Source: Methanospirillum hungatei
Lineage (GTDB): Archaea > Halobacteriota > Methanomicrobia > Methanomicrobiales > Methanospirillaceae
NCBI RefSeq assembly: GCF_019263745.1
Contig: NZ_CP077107.1
Location: forward strand, 1-64,000
DNA length: 64,000 nt
Direction of reading: 5' to 3'
Below are positions 29,566 to 39,535 of this stretch, one piece after another. Positions within the stretch are counted from its first letter, which is position 1; each line of letters starts with the position of its first letter. Under the pieces are notes generated by a model. It had not been told where the DNA came from and did no database searches. It saw only the letters and a program-made list of their open reading frames with translations. A program made the translations under genes and the position numbers.

Positions 29566-30945
29566 TTATTCTACTTTTATTATCATGAGAGTAATATCAT
29601 CGAACTGAGGTTCATTCCCTGCAAAGACATTCACATCGTTTATGATTTTATCAACCATTTTTTGAGGTTCTAAATATTCATTTTTCTGAATTAATTCTTT
29701 GAGTCGATTTTCCCCATACATTTCATTCGTTTCATTCACTGCTTCTGTAACCCCGTCTGTATACATACAAATGATATCACCGGATTGTAGGATTGTTACA
29801 TTTTGATCATATTGAGCATCCGGTAGAACACCAATAGCAATCCCAGTTAATGGAAGTTCAAAAAATTCTCTGGTTGTCTGACGATAGATAATTGGTGGAT
29901 TATGACCTGCATTGACATACCGTAGAGATTTCTTTTCCTGGTTAATTATTCCATAAAATAAGGTAACAAAGATACCTGTCTTAGAATTATCTTCGATGAT
30001 AGTATTTGCATAGGTGATAGTCTTGGCTGGTTCATCAAACCATCCTGCGACAACTCTGACGACAATTCTGGAAAGAGCCATAAATAATGCTGCAGGTACC
30101 CCTTTTCCGGAAACATCCGCGATCATAATTCCGAGTGACTCTTTTGAAAGTTTTATGACCTGGAATGGAATGATATCAAAAAAGTCTCCCCCAACTTCTT
30201 TAGCCGGACATGATTTCGCTGCTATGGAAAACCCTGGAAAAACAGGGAGAGTATCTGGAAGAAAACTCTGCTGAATTTTTGCCGCTATATGTAGTTCTGC
30301 ATCTTTTTTTGCAATTTCTGTTTCAAGTGCTAATTTCTCATCCATTGTTTTCCATTCTGCAATCAGGTTATGGTACATTGTTGAAAATATGCCCATTCCT
30401 ATTGCATTAATGATAATCATGGGAATGATTACTACGGTAATTATGGATACAACCTGAGATGGAGGAGTTGTTGTAATGAGTGCAATCAATGAATGGAGAG
30501 TCTCTACCAAAATTGTAAAAATTATTGCAATAGGTGTTGAAACAAATTGTTTTTTATTTGCGTAATACATCACAGCCCCAAGTATTCCGGCCATCACCGA
30601 AGCAAAAAAGCAACTGTACATGTATGGGCCACCCTGGGTATAGCGAAAAAAACCTCCGATGAGACCTGCACCAATCCCAACATATGGTCCACAGGTTAAC
30701 CCTCCGACAAGAGGGCCCAAATCTCTAACATTAATTAAAGCACCGTGTATCTGGATATTTCCTAATGTGCCATATATACTTACAATTCCAAAAAAAAGTG
30801 TTAAAATGATCTGAGTTTTTATAGATATTTTTCCAGTAATCACTTCTTTAAAATATCTGCTTCTGGTAAACAGATAAGAAGCAACAAAGATTACTGCGAT
30901 AATCTGAAAAAGAAGTTTTAGACTTTCAAAAAAATTAATGTCCAT
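29566..30945 (-). CDS. Membrane-bound PP2C (SpoIIE/RsbU-type) phosphatase with a 5TM-LYT sensor domain
   Basis: 459 residues. The N-terminal 195 residues hold six or so hydrophobic helices with NVRDLGPLVGGLTCGPYVGIGAGLIGGFFRY, the signature of the LytS/YhcK-type membrane sensor. A short coiled segment (residues about 205-225) leads to AAKIQQSFLP, and then a PP2C domain: GGDFFDII, IADVSGKGVPAALFMA, NAGHNPP and CMYTDGVTEAVN carry the metal-binding Asp residues. It probably dephosphorylates an STAS-type protein such as that at 16878-17285 in response to a membrane signal; this link is an inference. Confidence 0.9.
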   Translation of the reverse strand: MDINFFESLKLLFQIIAVIFVASYLFTRSRYFKEVITGKISIKTQIILTLFFGIVSIYGTLGNIQIHGALINVRDLGPLVGGLTCGPYVGIGAGLIGGFFRYTQGGPYMYSCFFASVMAGILGAVMYYANKKQFVSTPIAIIFTILVETLHSLIALITTTPPSQVVSIITVVIIPMIIINAIGMGIFSTMYHNLIAEWKTMDEKLALETEIAKKDAELHIAAKIQQSFLPDTLPVFPGFSIAAKSCPAKEVGGDFFDIIPFQVIKLSKESLGIMIADVSGKGVPAALFMALSRIVVRVVAGWFDEPAKTITYANTIIEDNSKTGIFVTLFYGIINQEKKSLRYVNAGHNPPIIYRQTTREFFELPLTGIAIGVLPDAQYDQNVTILQSGDIICMYTDGVTEAVNETNEMYGENRLKELIQKNEYLEPQKMVDKIINDVNVFAGNEPQFDDITLMIIKVE

Positions 30946-31045
30946 CTGACAGCCTTTACCTTATTATTTCATCTGTTGATATACTAGTGACTTGTGAATC
31001 ATTCTTGCTAACTAAAGTGAGAATGTCATTAAAAAATATAGGTAA

Positions 31046-31843
31046 TTATCTATAAAGTGGTTGAATCATTTTAAATCCGGATGTTCCAGAAATTGCATGT
31101 TTTATCCCGTTACTGATGAGTTCTTTTGCTTTTTCACATGCATGAGCATCATCAAAACCCTGAGCGATATACCCGGTTATTGCTGCTGAAAATGCACATC
31201 CGGATCCATGAACTTCATATGGTAAGCGTGCATGCGTGAACCGACTCACATCATTTTTTCTTATTAAGAGATCAATGGCTTCATTTCCGGTTCCGTGTCC
31301 CCCTTTTATGATTACCTGCTGAGCTCCAAGATCGATGATATTTTTACCCGCAATAAGCATCTCCTCCTCACAGGAGATGGTCATTTTAGCGAGAATTTCT
31401 GCTTCAGGGATATTTGGGGTGATCAAATGAGCTCTGGGGGTGAGTGTTTCACGTATATCACGGACTGCATCTTCATCAAGAAGTCGATACCCGGATGTGG
31501 AGACCATGACTGGATCAACTACCAAAGGGATTGTTGTAGGTAATGCCTTATCAACGGCCTTGATAATTCTTGAATTAGCGAGCATTCCGGTTTTTACTGC
31601 TCCGGGAGTCATGTCTTCAAAAACAGTTTGGATTTGTGTTTTTACAATTTTCGGCTCTATTGGCCAAGATCCGGTTACCTTTGCAGCATTTTGAGCTGTT
31701 AATGCGGTAATAACAGCCATCCCCCAAACACCCGTCATGGAAAACGTCTTCAGGTCCATCTGGACACCAGCACCTCCGGATGGATCTGATCCTGCAATAG
31801 AGAGAGCTGAGAAATATTCTTTATTCTGAAACTGTGGTGTCAT
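31046..31843 (-). CDS. thiD: Hydroxymethylpyrimidine/phosphomethylpyrimidine kinase
   Basis: 265 residues. Phosphorylates HMP and HMP-P for thiamin synthesis; a ribokinase-fold enzyme. ALSIAGSDPSGGAGVQMDLKTF at the N-terminus is the substrate-binding signature, DPVMVSTSG follows near 110, and the anion-hole loop HGSGCAFSAAITGYIAQG near 220 has the catalytic Cys typical of ThiD. There is no C-terminal ThiN/ThiE domain. It lies downstream of proS on the same strand. Its substrate could come from the ThiC-like gene at 12630-13700 if that gene is active. Confidence 0.95.
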   Translation of the reverse strand: MTPQFQNKEYFSALSIAGSDPSGGAGVQMDLKTFSMTGVWGMAVITALTAQNAAKVTGSWPIEPKIVKTQIQTVFEDMTPGAVKTGMLANSRIIKAVDKALPTTIPLVVDPVMVSTSGYRLLDEDAVRDIRETLTPRAHLITPNIPEAEILAKMTISCEEEMLIAGKNIIDLGAQQVIIKGGHGTGNEAIDLLIRKNDVSRFTHARLPYEVHGSGCAFSAAITGYIAQGFDDAHACEKAKELISNGIKHAISGTSGFKMIQPLYR

Positions 31844-31935
31844 TCTATTCGTTTTTTTATCTTGAATATATTTTCATGAACATATACTTTAGGGCTGTCA
31901 TTCTTTTATTTAATTTTCTGGTTTCGAAAAAAAGA

Positions 31936-33372
31936 TTAGTATGATCTGCCGATTAGGGTGACGACCGATCCTGGTTTTCCACAGATGATACAATTACCTG
32001 CAGACTGGTCGATAAGATCGGTTCTGACTTCAGTTCCCAGAACACTTGCATCAGCGATCTCTTCAAGCCGGTCGGCACATTCACGGTTCCCGCACCAGTG
32101 AACGGCGGCAACACCCTTTGACACTATCTCATTCACCAGAGATTCTTCCTTTGCTATGAACAAGTGGTCTTTGATATGCGTTTCTGCACGAATCTGCAGG
32201 GCAGCTGTGTATTCAGTCATCTTCCTGCAAACCTCAGAGATGATATTTGCACGTGGAAGTGACTCTTTACCGCCTGAACGAAGAACCCCCATAACTACAC
32301 CATTGTCCAGGTCACGTGGTCCAACCTCAAGTCTAAGGGGAACTCCTCTCATCTCCCAGTAGTAATATTTTGCACCAGGTCTGAGATCCCGGTTGTCAAT
32401 TTTTACACGGTATCCTGCATTTTGTAGTTCCTTTTCCAGTAGTTCTGCAGCTTGCATGACCTCTTCCTCACGCTTTTTCATAATTACTGGAACAATGACG
32501 ATCTGCACCGGGGCAACTTCTGGAGGAAGCATAAGACCTCGATCATCACCGTGCATACTGATGAGAGCAGCAATTGACCGTTCTGAAATCCCATAACAGG
32601 TCTGATGACAGTACTGCTGCTGACCTTTCGTATCTTCGTATTGTATACTGAACGTTTTTGAGAAGTGATCTCCAAGATGGTGGACTGTACCGATCTGTAA
32701 GGTTCTGCCATCCGGCATAATGGTGTCCACGGCGATGGTATAGTCAGCACCAGGAAATTTATCCCAATCTGGGCGTTTTGATATCAGAACAGGAATATTC
32801 AGCCGATCATAAAATTCCTGGTACCGAGCAATGGCATCTTCAACCTGATTTTCTGCTTCATTCCAGGTAGCATGAACGGTATGAGCTTCCTTAAAGGATG
32901 TAATCTCACGAAGACGGATTAGTGGACGAGTATGTTTGGTTTCATACCTGAATGTATTGACTATCTGATATACTTTGATTGGGAGATCTGCATGAGATCT
33001 CACCCAGAGAGCATACATGGGATATATTGCTGTTTCACTGGTCGGACGAAGGGCGAGTTTGATATCCAGCGGGCTTGTTCCGCCATGGGTGACCCAGTAC
33101 ACTTCTTCTTCAAAACCTTTGATGTGTTCAGCTTCTTTCATAAATTCCGGTTCAGGAATCAGAAGTGGAAACAGTGTCTCCTCGTGATCACGGTCAAGTA
33201 ATTCCCTAAGAATACCATAAACCCGCTTTCGGATACCAAATCCGAATGGAAACCATACATAGAGTCCTTTTACCGGGTAACGGACATCCATTATTTCTGC
33301 ACGCCAGAGAATATCATTATACCAGCCTGAGAAATCTGCCTTTTGAGGGAGCGTTCCTTCCTGTTCCTCCAT
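31936..33372 (-). CDS. proS: Prolyl-tRNA synthetase (archaeal/eukaryotic type)
   Basis: 478 residues, class II synthetase. The start has the [16 protein letters not shown] segment typical of the archaeal type, motif 2 appears as [17 protein letters not shown], motif 3 as [10 protein letters not shown], and an anticodon-binding domain follows (VQIVIVPVI). The C-terminal zinc-binding-like region has [10 protein letters not shown] and CIICGKPG, and the protein ends in Arg-Ser-Tyr, as usual for this group. It is the second gene of a group with spoIIM-like and DUF63 genes upstream and thiD downstream. Confidence 0.97.
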   Translation of the reverse strand: MEEQEGTLPQKADFSGWYNDILWRAEIMDVRYPVKGLYVWFPFGFGIRKRVYGILRELLDRDHEETLFPLLIPEPEFMKEAEHIKGFEEEVYWVTHGGTSPLDIKLALRPTSETAIYPMYALWVRSHADLPIKVYQIVNTFRYETKHTRPLIRLREITSFKEAHTVHATWNEAENQVEDAIARYQEFYDRLNIPVLISKRPDWDKFPGADYTIAVDTIMPDGRTLQIGTVHHLGDHFSKTFSIQYEDTKGQQQYCHQTCYGISERSIAALISMHGDDRGLMLPPEVAPVQIVIVPVIMKKREEEVMQAAELLEKELQNAGYRVKIDNRDLRPGAKYYYWEMRGVPLRLEVGPRDLDNGVVMGVLRSGGKESLPRANIISEVCRKMTEYTAALQIRAETHIKDHLFIAKEESLVNEIVSKGVAAVHWCGNRECADRLEEIADASVLGTEVRTDLIDQSAGNCIICGKPGSVVTLIGRSY

Positions 33373-33382
33373 TCATGAGCTC

Positions 33383-33952
33383 CTATGTCACCATCTGTAA
33401 GACGGCTGGCGTGATAAATGCCTCGATAATTGCTGCAATAGCAACAAACGGGATAATATATTTTAGAAAATATCCCCCAAGGCTCCAAGCTTCAAAAGAT
33501 GCTTCAGATCCTCCTGCTAATTCATTTTTTACAGCTCGTCCCAACATTAATCCAAGGGCTCCTGATGCAATCACCGCAGGGAGCTCAAAAATACCATGTG
33601 GTACAATTGCCGCAATAAGAGCAATATATCCCGCTTCTTTTCGCACAATCTCTAATACCGCACCGATTATTACCCCGTTCATCATCAAAATGAAAACAGA
33701 GAGAAATCCAAAAAATGCACCACCTATGAAAATAACAACACAAGCCTCTAGGTTATTTAAAAATAATTGAAGGGCAAGCATTGGAGGATCATCTCCCATA
33801 ATCTGGCCTGCAATCATTTCCTGAAATAAGGTAAGCAATGTCTCACCAAATGCGGGTTCAGTTATGGACAATCCAAATCCAACTGCAAATCCGGCAATCA
33901 GGATTATTCCTGAAATCGCCAGGTAATGAGAAATTTTTAACGTTTCAGACAT
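33383..33952 (-). CDS. SpoIIM/DUF95-type integral membrane protein
   Basis: 189 residues with about five membrane helices. The stretch FLNNLEACVVIFIGGAFFGFLSVFILMMNGVIIGAV followed by AAIVPHGIFELPAVIASGALGLMLG is the conserved core of the SpoIIM family (the PHGxxE motif). Function in archaea is unknown. The start overlaps the DUF63 gene by 8 nt (ATGTCTGA), and proS follows after 10 nt, so the three genes are one transcription unit. Confidence 0.85.
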   Translation of the reverse strand: MSETLKISHYLAISGIILIAGFAVGFGLSITEPAFGETLLTLFQEMIAGQIMGDDPPMLALQLFLNNLEACVVIFIGGAFFGFLSVFILMMNGVIIGAVLEIVRKEAGYIALIAAIVPHGIFELPAVIASGALGLMLGRAVKNELAGGSEASFEAWSLGGYFLKYIIPFVAIAAIIEAFITPAVLQMVT

Positions 33953-34790
33953 AAAGCACCATTCGCATCATATCCCTGATGCCTGGGGCAAGACCAACCA
34001 TGATCATGGCAACTAGAATCAGGTACCAGATACCTGTAGCGCCTTCACGCCGGTAGAGCTCGAGAATATAAATTCCTGGAATGAGCACAAGAAGTTTGAG
34101 CGGGAACATGACAAATGCAGTTCCGGTCAGGTCAATAAGTGCTGAACCTACCACATGCTTTTCTGTATATGGAATTGCATGAAGGTCAATACCAAATGAG
34201 GTTGCACTAGCGTCCAGCATATGTCCGAATATCAGTATCTGATATAATCTATCCTGTACATACTGCCATCTGAATCCGTACCTGATGATGGCATACAAAA
34301 GACCTGTTGTCGCAGTTGCCATTGCCAGGATCGTACCAGCGACCAGGAGATCAAAGTGGGCGCTGGTCAGACCGAACCAGATAATAAAGAGAAGTGTTAC
34401 AGCGGAAAGAAGAATCCCTGCCCAGAAATAGATCCTTTTCCAAGATGGTATCACCCCTCTCTTCTCTAATACATATGCACCATAGAGAGCTGGCATGGCT
34501 ATTGCAAAAATCAGAAAATAGATTAATGGTGTTATTAAAACAACATGGATATCTGATTTAATAAATCCGGTATCCTCGACAACTCGCAGACATCCCCCGA
34601 ATACAATCCACGGTATCAGAGAATATACAAACTCCCGATCAATTGAGATATGGTTTGAATCAAGCCATCGGTAAATCAGCCAGGTACATACCAGCAGGAT
34701 GAACGCATAGGTGAGAGTATTTACGATATTGTATGAGTTATCATAATGGATGGGATCTATGTAATATTTGTAGATGAATTCACTAATCAT
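33945..34790 (-). CDS. DUF63-family archaeal membrane protein
   Basis: 281 residues with about eight membrane helices. The conserved N-terminal YIDPIHYDNSYNIVNTLTYA, the segment IPWIVFGGCLRVVEDTGFI near residue 75 and the central GHMLDASATSFGIDL mark the archaea-specific DUF63 family. Its function is unknown to me; the combination of conserved Asp, His and Arg in membrane helices suggests a membrane enzyme rather than a transporter, as an inference. It is first in a group with spoIIM-like and proS, and divergent from egsA with only 14 bp between the starts. Confidence 0.85.
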   Translation of the reverse strand: MISEFIYKYYIDPIHYDNSYNIVNTLTYAFILLVCTWLIYRWLDSNHISIDREFVYSLIPWIVFGGCLRVVEDTGFIKSDIHVVLITPLIYFLIFAIAMPALYGAYVLEKRGVIPSWKRIYFWAGILLSAVTLLFIIWFGLTSAHFDLLVAGTILAMATATTGLLYAIIRYGFRWQYVQDRLYQILIFGHMLDASATSFGIDLHAIPYTEKHVVGSALIDLTGTAFVMFPLKLLVLIPGIYILELYRREGATGIWYLILVAMIMVGLAPGIRDMMRMVLYV

Positions 34791-34804
34791 GAGTTGAGAA
34801 CTCC

Positions 34805-35884
34805 ATGAGCACAGATACGGTACAGGTTTTGCAGTCGGATGGTTTCAATAAATCGCGATGGACCCAGCTTCCACGGGACGTTCTGATTGGTCATCAGGCA
34901 ATATTGCAACTTCCTGACATCATCGCGGACATCAGACCAGGCCGTTCAGTCCTCATTATATCTGGTGGAACTACCCGTGAAGTTGCGGGTAATGCAGTTG
35001 AAGATATTCTGAAAGACTCATATGATGTCAAGCGGTTTGTCGCTGGAAAACTGGATACAACTACGCTGGAGGCATGTAGTCAGGCCTCAATGTCAACGGA
35101 TTTCCTTATTGGTGTTGGCGGGGGGAGAGTTATTGATTGCGCCAAAATTGTCTCGTACAAGCAGGGCAAGCCCTTCATCAGCGTTCCAACCGCAGCATCG
35201 CATGATGGAATTATTTCAGGGAGGGCAACGCTTCCCACTGAGGCCGGTAGTGTTTCAGTCGGTGCCCATCCCCCGATAGCAGTGGTTGCTGACACGGGAA
35301 TTATCTCACAGGCGCCCCACAGGCTCATGGCATCAGGGTGTGCTGATGTCATCTCCAATTATACTGCCATCCTTGATTGGGAACTGGCCCACCGGCTCAG
35401 GGGAGAACAGATCAGCGAATATGCCATTGCTCTTTCAAAGATGACTGCCGAGATTCTGGTTAAAGATGCAAATCTGATAAAGCCAGGTCAGGAAGAAGCA
35501 GCCTGGATTGTGGTAAAAGCATTGGTATCATCTGGTGTGTCAATGGCGATTGCTGGTTCATCACGCCCGGCTTCCGGTGGTGAACATAAATTTGGTCACG
35601 CTCTTGAACGTTTAATCCCTGGTGCAGCTCTTCATGGTGAAGCATGCGGCATTGGATCTATTATGACGATGTATCTGCATGGAGGAGACTGGCGGGAGAT
35701 TCGATCATCGCTCGCCCGCATTGGTGCACCAACCACTCCAAAAGAATTGAATATTCCTGATGAAATCGTTATAGAAGCACTCCTGAAAGCTAGGGATATC
35801 CGGCCTGAACGATATACTATCCTTGATATGGGCCTGACACGAGAATCCGCTGAACATCTTGTGCAAATGTTATATGAAGCGTGA
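34805..35884 (+). CDS. egsA: sn-Glycerol-1-phosphate dehydrogenase
   Basis: 359 residues. Makes sn-glycerol-1-phosphate from dihydroxyacetone phosphate, the step that sets archaeal lipid stereochemistry. GVGGGRVIDCAKI near residue 105 is the NAD(P) loop, PTAASHDGIISGRA follows, and the Zn ligands are in the ASGCADVISN, SGGEHKFGHALE and ALHGEACGIGS segments. The length is normal for the family. Three other ether-lipid genes are in the window (geranylgeranyl reductase, carS and a Tes-like gene). The 14-bp gap to the divergent DUF63 gene implies that the promoter elements lie within coding sequence or that leaders are minimal. Confidence 0.96.
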   Translation: MSTDTVQVLQSDGFNKSRWTQLPRDVLIGHQAILQLPDIIADIRPGRSVLIISGGTTREVAGNAVEDILKDSYDVKRFVAGKLDTTTLEACSQASMSTDFLIGVGGGRVIDCAKIVSYKQGKPFISVPTAASHDGIISGRATLPTEAGSVSVGAHPPIAVVADTGIISQAPHRLMASGCADVISNYTAILDWELAHRLRGEQISEYAIALSKMTAEILVKDANLIKPGQEEAAWIVVKALVSSGVSMAIAGSSRPASGGEHKFGHALERLIPGAALHGEACGIGSIMTMYLHGGDWREIRSSLARIGAPTTPKELNIPDEIVIEALLKARDIRPERYTILDMGLTRESAEHLVQMLYEA

Positions 35885-35888
35885 AAAT

Positions 35889-36362
35889 ATGGAACCAAAA
35901 AAAACTCGAGTGACTATCGTCGGCTCTGTGTATGCGAAACCCGGAACTCAGTTTGTTTATAGAGGAAGGGCAGATCAATGTGAGTCTTGCACAATTGCCA
36001 GGGTATGTCATAATCTGGAATCCGGCCGCCGATATGAGGTTGTTGCTATTAGGGCAGCATCTCATTCCTGTCCGGTTCATCACCATGGAGCGGTAACTGT
36101 AGATGTAATTGAAGCTCCCATTGAAATGCGTTTGTCTCCTGATATTGCTCGAAAAAATACAACCATAACAGTAAATTTCCCTCTATGTGACGAAGCATGC
36201 AACTTCTTTGCGGCATGTCATCCGTTAGGAGTTGTGGAAGGACAAAAGTACATCATTACAGACATTTTAGAAGATGAGTCGTTAGCATGTCGGAACGGTC
36301 CTTCACCTGTTTTGGTGCGGGTAGTTCCACTTCCGGAAGGTTTGCCGCGGTATACACCATGA
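35889..36362 (+). CDS. UPF0179-family protein
   Basis: 157 residues from ATG 35889, or 162 from ATG 35874 (overlapping egsA). It contains many Cys: CESCTIARVC near residue 33, SCPVH, and later CDEACNFFAACHPLG and SLACRNGP, which suggests metal or Fe-S binding. This matches the archaeal UPF0179 family, whose function is unknown. It follows egsA directly, so cotranscription is likely. Confidence 0.88.
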   Translation: MEPKKTRVTIVGSVYAKPGTQFVYRGRADQCESCTIARVCHNLESGRRYEVVAIRAASHSCPVHHHGAVTVDVIEAPIEMRLSPDIARKNTTITVNFPLCDEACNFFAACHPLGVVEGQKYIITDILEDESLACRNGPSPVLVRVVPLPEGLPRYTP

Positions 36363-36526
36363 CGAATACCTCTGTTGAAATTCATGAACTGGTGCGCAGA
36401 AAAAAATGGTCAGTATGATGATATTAGGGTTTATGCGCCCTTCTCCATCTTCCCTTTAATAAAATATTGCCATAACCTATATGTTTCACCGGGTGAAGAT
36501 ACCACTTGACTGTTCTAGGAGATAGA

Positions 36527-36742
36527 GTGCAGAAAGAGGAGCTGCTACATTTACATATGCTTTTTATTCATGTCAGGAAGTACTACGAAACCATCACCAA
36601 CGAGGAGATCCCAACGGAGCGGTATAATACCCTGCATATCTCTCCGGTTCACATACATAAAAACAAAAAGGCCCATAAGGAAGCCATTCTTGTTCTTGGT
36701 GAGGAGATTGTTGATCACATCGGTCGGAGCCGGCGATGCTAA
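36527..36742 (+). CDS. UPF0058-family small metal-binding-like protein, copy 1
   Basis: 71 residues. The pattern QKEELLHLHMLFIHVRKYYE..NEEIP then SPVHIHKNKKAHKEAILVLGEEI matches UPF0058, small helical archaeal proteins with conserved His. The start is taken as GTG 36527 after TAGGAGA, where family members begin; a TTG at 36506 would lengthen it without a ribosome site. A paralogue lies at 63429-63713 beside dnaG. Confidence 0.85.
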   Translation: MQKEELLHLHMLFIHVRKYYETITNEEIPTERYNTLHISPVHIHKNKKAHKEAILVLGEEIVDHIGRSRRC

Positions 36743-36796
36743 GTTTTTCCCATGATATGTCAACACCTTCTGAGATAGCTGTTGAGAACTAATGTC

Positions 36797-38365
36797 ATGG
36801 ACATCACGCCCGCCTGCCGGGAGATAATCTCTCTCCTTCTCTCCACACCTCCCGGTGAGCGAGAACTTCGAAAGATAGTTAAGACTATCTGTAAAAAATA
36901 CCGTCTCCCTATTGTTCCCCGTAACTCTGATATTCTGTCTTGTGCAACGCCTGAAGAGTTCACTTTGCTTCGACCGATTCTTCTGGTAAAACCCTCACGA
37001 ACTTTGTCTGGTGTAGCTCCTGTAGCAGTTATGACATCGCCGGCACCGTGTCCGCACGGAATCTGTTTACCCTGTCCGGGGGGTCCGGATTCGCTCTTTC
37101 AGTCCCCTCAAAGTTATACTGGCGGTGAACCTGCAGCAAAACGTGCTTTTGCTCACAATTTCATGCCTTATGATCAGGTGAGTGCACGATTATCTCAGTT
37201 TGAAGAACTTGGGCATCATGTGGACAAAGCTGAACTCATCGTTATGGGAGGGACCATGACTGCCCGTGAACCAACCTACCAGGAATGGTTTGTAACTGAA
37301 TGTATCAGGGCGATGAATGAGTACCCGGCAAACTCCTTGCGAGATGAAACACGAGACGAGATATTTACAAGAAATGAAACATCCCGAGTTCGATGTGTAG
37401 CAATAACCTTTGAAACAAGACCTGACTGGTGTCAGAAAGAACATATTGACAGGATGCTTGATCTGGGAGTAACTAAGGTTGAACTTGGGGTACAACATCT
37501 TGACGACGAGATACTAGCCCTGAACCTGCGGGGGTGCACTGTTGTAGACACTGTGGAAGCAAATACTCTGCTTCGTGATGCAGGCCTCAAAGTAGGATTT
37601 CACATGATGCCTAATCTGCCTGGCAGTACTGTTACGTCAGACCGGCAGATGTTCCATGACCTGTTTGCCGATCCACGATTCAGACCTGATTTTTTGAAAA
37701 TATATCCATGCCTGGTGACACCGGGATCAAAAATAGAAGAACTCTATGAAGTGGGGGAGTATGCACCGTATGATGAAGACACTCTTATCGATCTGGTGGC
37801 CGATGCAAAGATGGAAATCGCTCCGTACTGCAGGCTTCAGCGTATCCAGCGTGATATTCCTGCCGATAAAATCGTGGCAGGCTCTCCACACTCAAACTTT
37901 CGGGAACTAGCCAAAGACCGTCTGCACAGGAGAGGGGGCAGGTGTTCATGTATCAGGTGTAGGGAAATAGGCAGAAGAAGATCTCAATCTGAGCCCGTTC
38001 TGAAAGTTCTGACATATGAATGCTGCGGGGGTCAGGAAGAGTTTATTTCATTTGAATCAGATGATTCCCTCGTGGGTTTTTCCCGTCTTCGTTTTCCAAA
38101 AGATCCCTGGCGGCCAGAAACAGAAAATGCAGCTTTTGTTCGTGAACTTCATGTTTATGGGATGGTTGTTCCTATCGGGCAGGAAGGATCAGGTGAGGAT
38201 CTGCAACATCGTCGATATGGGACAAAACTCCTTTCCGAAGCCGAAGAGCGTGCTGCATCTGCCGGATATAGGCATCTTGCAATAATGGCTGGTATTGGAG
38301 TCAGACCCTATTACAAAAAACTTGGATATTTCCGCAAGGGCCCTTATATGGTTAAGGATTTGTAA
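36797..38365 (+). CDS. elp3: Elp3-family tRNA uridine-34 modification enzyme (radical SAM plus GNAT)
   Basis: About 522 residues. Adds a carboxymethyl-type group to wobble U34 using acetyl-CoA and radical chemistry. The radical SAM Cys are in CPHGICLPCPGG near residue 83, VKVELGVQHLDDEI follows in the barrel, and the C-terminal GNAT domain has ELHVYGMVVPIG and HRRYGTKLLSEAEE, the acetyl-CoA loop. A single polypeptide without other Elongator subunits is normal in archaea. ATG 36797 is chosen; TTG 36782 would add five residues. priS starts three bases after its stop. Confidence 0.95.
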   Translation: MDITPACREIISLLLSTPPGERELRKIVKTICKKYRLPIVPRNSDILSCATPEEFTLLRPILLVKPSRTLSGVAPVAVMTSPAPCPHGICLPCPGGPDSLFQSPQSYTGGEPAAKRAFAHNFMPYDQVSARLSQFEELGHHVDKAELIVMGGTMTAREPTYQEWFVTECIRAMNEYPANSLRDETRDEIFTRNETSRVRCVAITFETRPDWCQKEHIDRMLDLGVTKVELGVQHLDDEILALNLRGCTVVDTVEANTLLRDAGLKVGFHMMPNLPGSTVTSDRQMFHDLFADPRFRPDFLKIYPCLVTPGSKIEELYEVGEYAPYDEDTLIDLVADAKMEIAPYCRLQRIQRDIPADKIVAGSPHSNFRELAKDRLHRRGGRCSCIRCREIGRRRSQSEPVLKVLTYECCGGQEEFISFESDDSLVGFSRLRFPKDPWRPETENAAFVRELHVYGMVVPIGQEGSGEDLQHRRYGTKLLSEAEERAASAGYRHLAIMAGIGVRPYYKKLGYFRKGPYMVKDL

Positions 38366-38368
38366 TGC

Positions 38369-39535
38369 ATGAGACCTGCAACCCGAATATTTATAAAACA
38401 GCGTTTTACTGATTATTATAATAAAACCCGTATCTCTCCCCCTTCTTCAGTAAAAGAACGGGAATTTGGTTTCATCTTTTTTGATGACAAATATCCTGAT
38501 GATATTAGGATGAGGAGACATATTGGATTTTCATCCGGTGATGAGATGCAGGAGTATATAAAAAGTCTGGTACCAGCCCATGTATATTACTCGACTGCAT
38601 ATTATCAGACTCCGCAGGCTCCAACCATGGGTGATAAGGAATGGCTAGGTGCCGATCTCATTTTTGATCTTGATGCTGACCATATTATGCGGGGTTCATA
38701 TGAGGAGATGCTCCAGCGAATTAAGGATGAAACAGAAAAGTTACTTGGGATTTTAGATGATGAGTTGGGTATTGATATGAAAACGGTTAAACTGGTTTTC
38801 TCTGGTGGCCGTGGGTATCATATTCATGTTCAGGAACTGGGATTTCGGGATTTTGGTGCTCCTGAACGGAGAGAAATCGTGGACTATATTTGCGGGATAG
38901 GTATGAGTCCTCCAATTCTGCTTCAAGAGTGGGGGCCTTTCCGGACTGGATGGCATGACAGGTTTCGTAGTCTTCTTATCAGGTATCTTACTGAACTGGA
39001 TGCAAAACCAAAAAAAGAAGGGAAGGCTGAATTATCTTCACTTAGGGGCGTTGGTCAGGTTATGGCCGAACGATTTATTGGGATGATTCCAGAATTAATC
39101 ACCTTACTCACTACAAATCCATCATCAATTCTTCTCCGTGACCAGACTGTGAAGACTGTTTTTGCAGCTCTTGCTACGGAGCGTGAAAGTGCTCTGCTTC
39201 CGTATATCAGGGAAGCAGCAGTTCAGGCAGATGAACCAGTCACTACAGATATTAGAAGGTTAATCCGGCTCCCTGGCTCGCTTCATGCTAAATCCGGATT
39301 TAAAGTCGTTGCTCTGGATGTTAAAGAACTAGCGGATTTTGAACCTCTCATTGATGCAGTTGCTTTTGGTGAACGTGAGGTCCTTATAGAATCAGAGCGG
39401 GAATATTCATTTTCACTTCTTGGATCACAGTTCACTATCCCAAAAGGCCGATTAAAAGTCCCGGAAGCAGTTGGTGTTTTTCTTTGTTGCAGAGGCATGG
39501 CGGAGATAGGAGGTGAGTCAGGGGGTGCTTCTTGA
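38369..39535 (+). CDS. priS: DNA primase small (catalytic) subunit
   Basis: 388 residues. Polymerising subunit of the archaeal-eukaryotic primase. The active-site acids are in LIFDLDADHI near residue 98 (DLD), with FSGGRGYHIHV near 150 and the third acidic/His region (RLPGSLHAKSGF) near 300. The Zn stem seen in other PriS proteins is not obvious. It lies between elp3 and gins51, and the gins51 start is inside its last 11 nt. The large subunit gene is not in the window. Confidence 0.95.
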   Translation: MRPATRIFIKQRFTDYYNKTRISPPSSVKEREFGFIFFDDKYPDDIRMRRHIGFSSGDEMQEYIKSLVPAHVYYSTAYYQTPQAPTMGDKEWLGADLIFDLDADHIMRGSYEEMLQRIKDETEKLLGILDDELGIDMKTVKLVFSGGRGYHIHVQELGFRDFGAPERREIVDYICGIGMSPPILLQEWGPFRTGWHDRFRSLLIRYLTELDAKPKKEGKAELSSLRGVGQVMAERFIGMIPELITLLTTNPSSILLRDQTVKTVFAALATERESALLPYIREAAVQADEPVTTDIRRLIRLPGSLHAKSGFKVVALDVKELADFEPLIDAVAFGEREVLIESEREYSFSLLGSQFTIPKGRLKVPEAVGVFLCCRGMAEIGGESGGAS

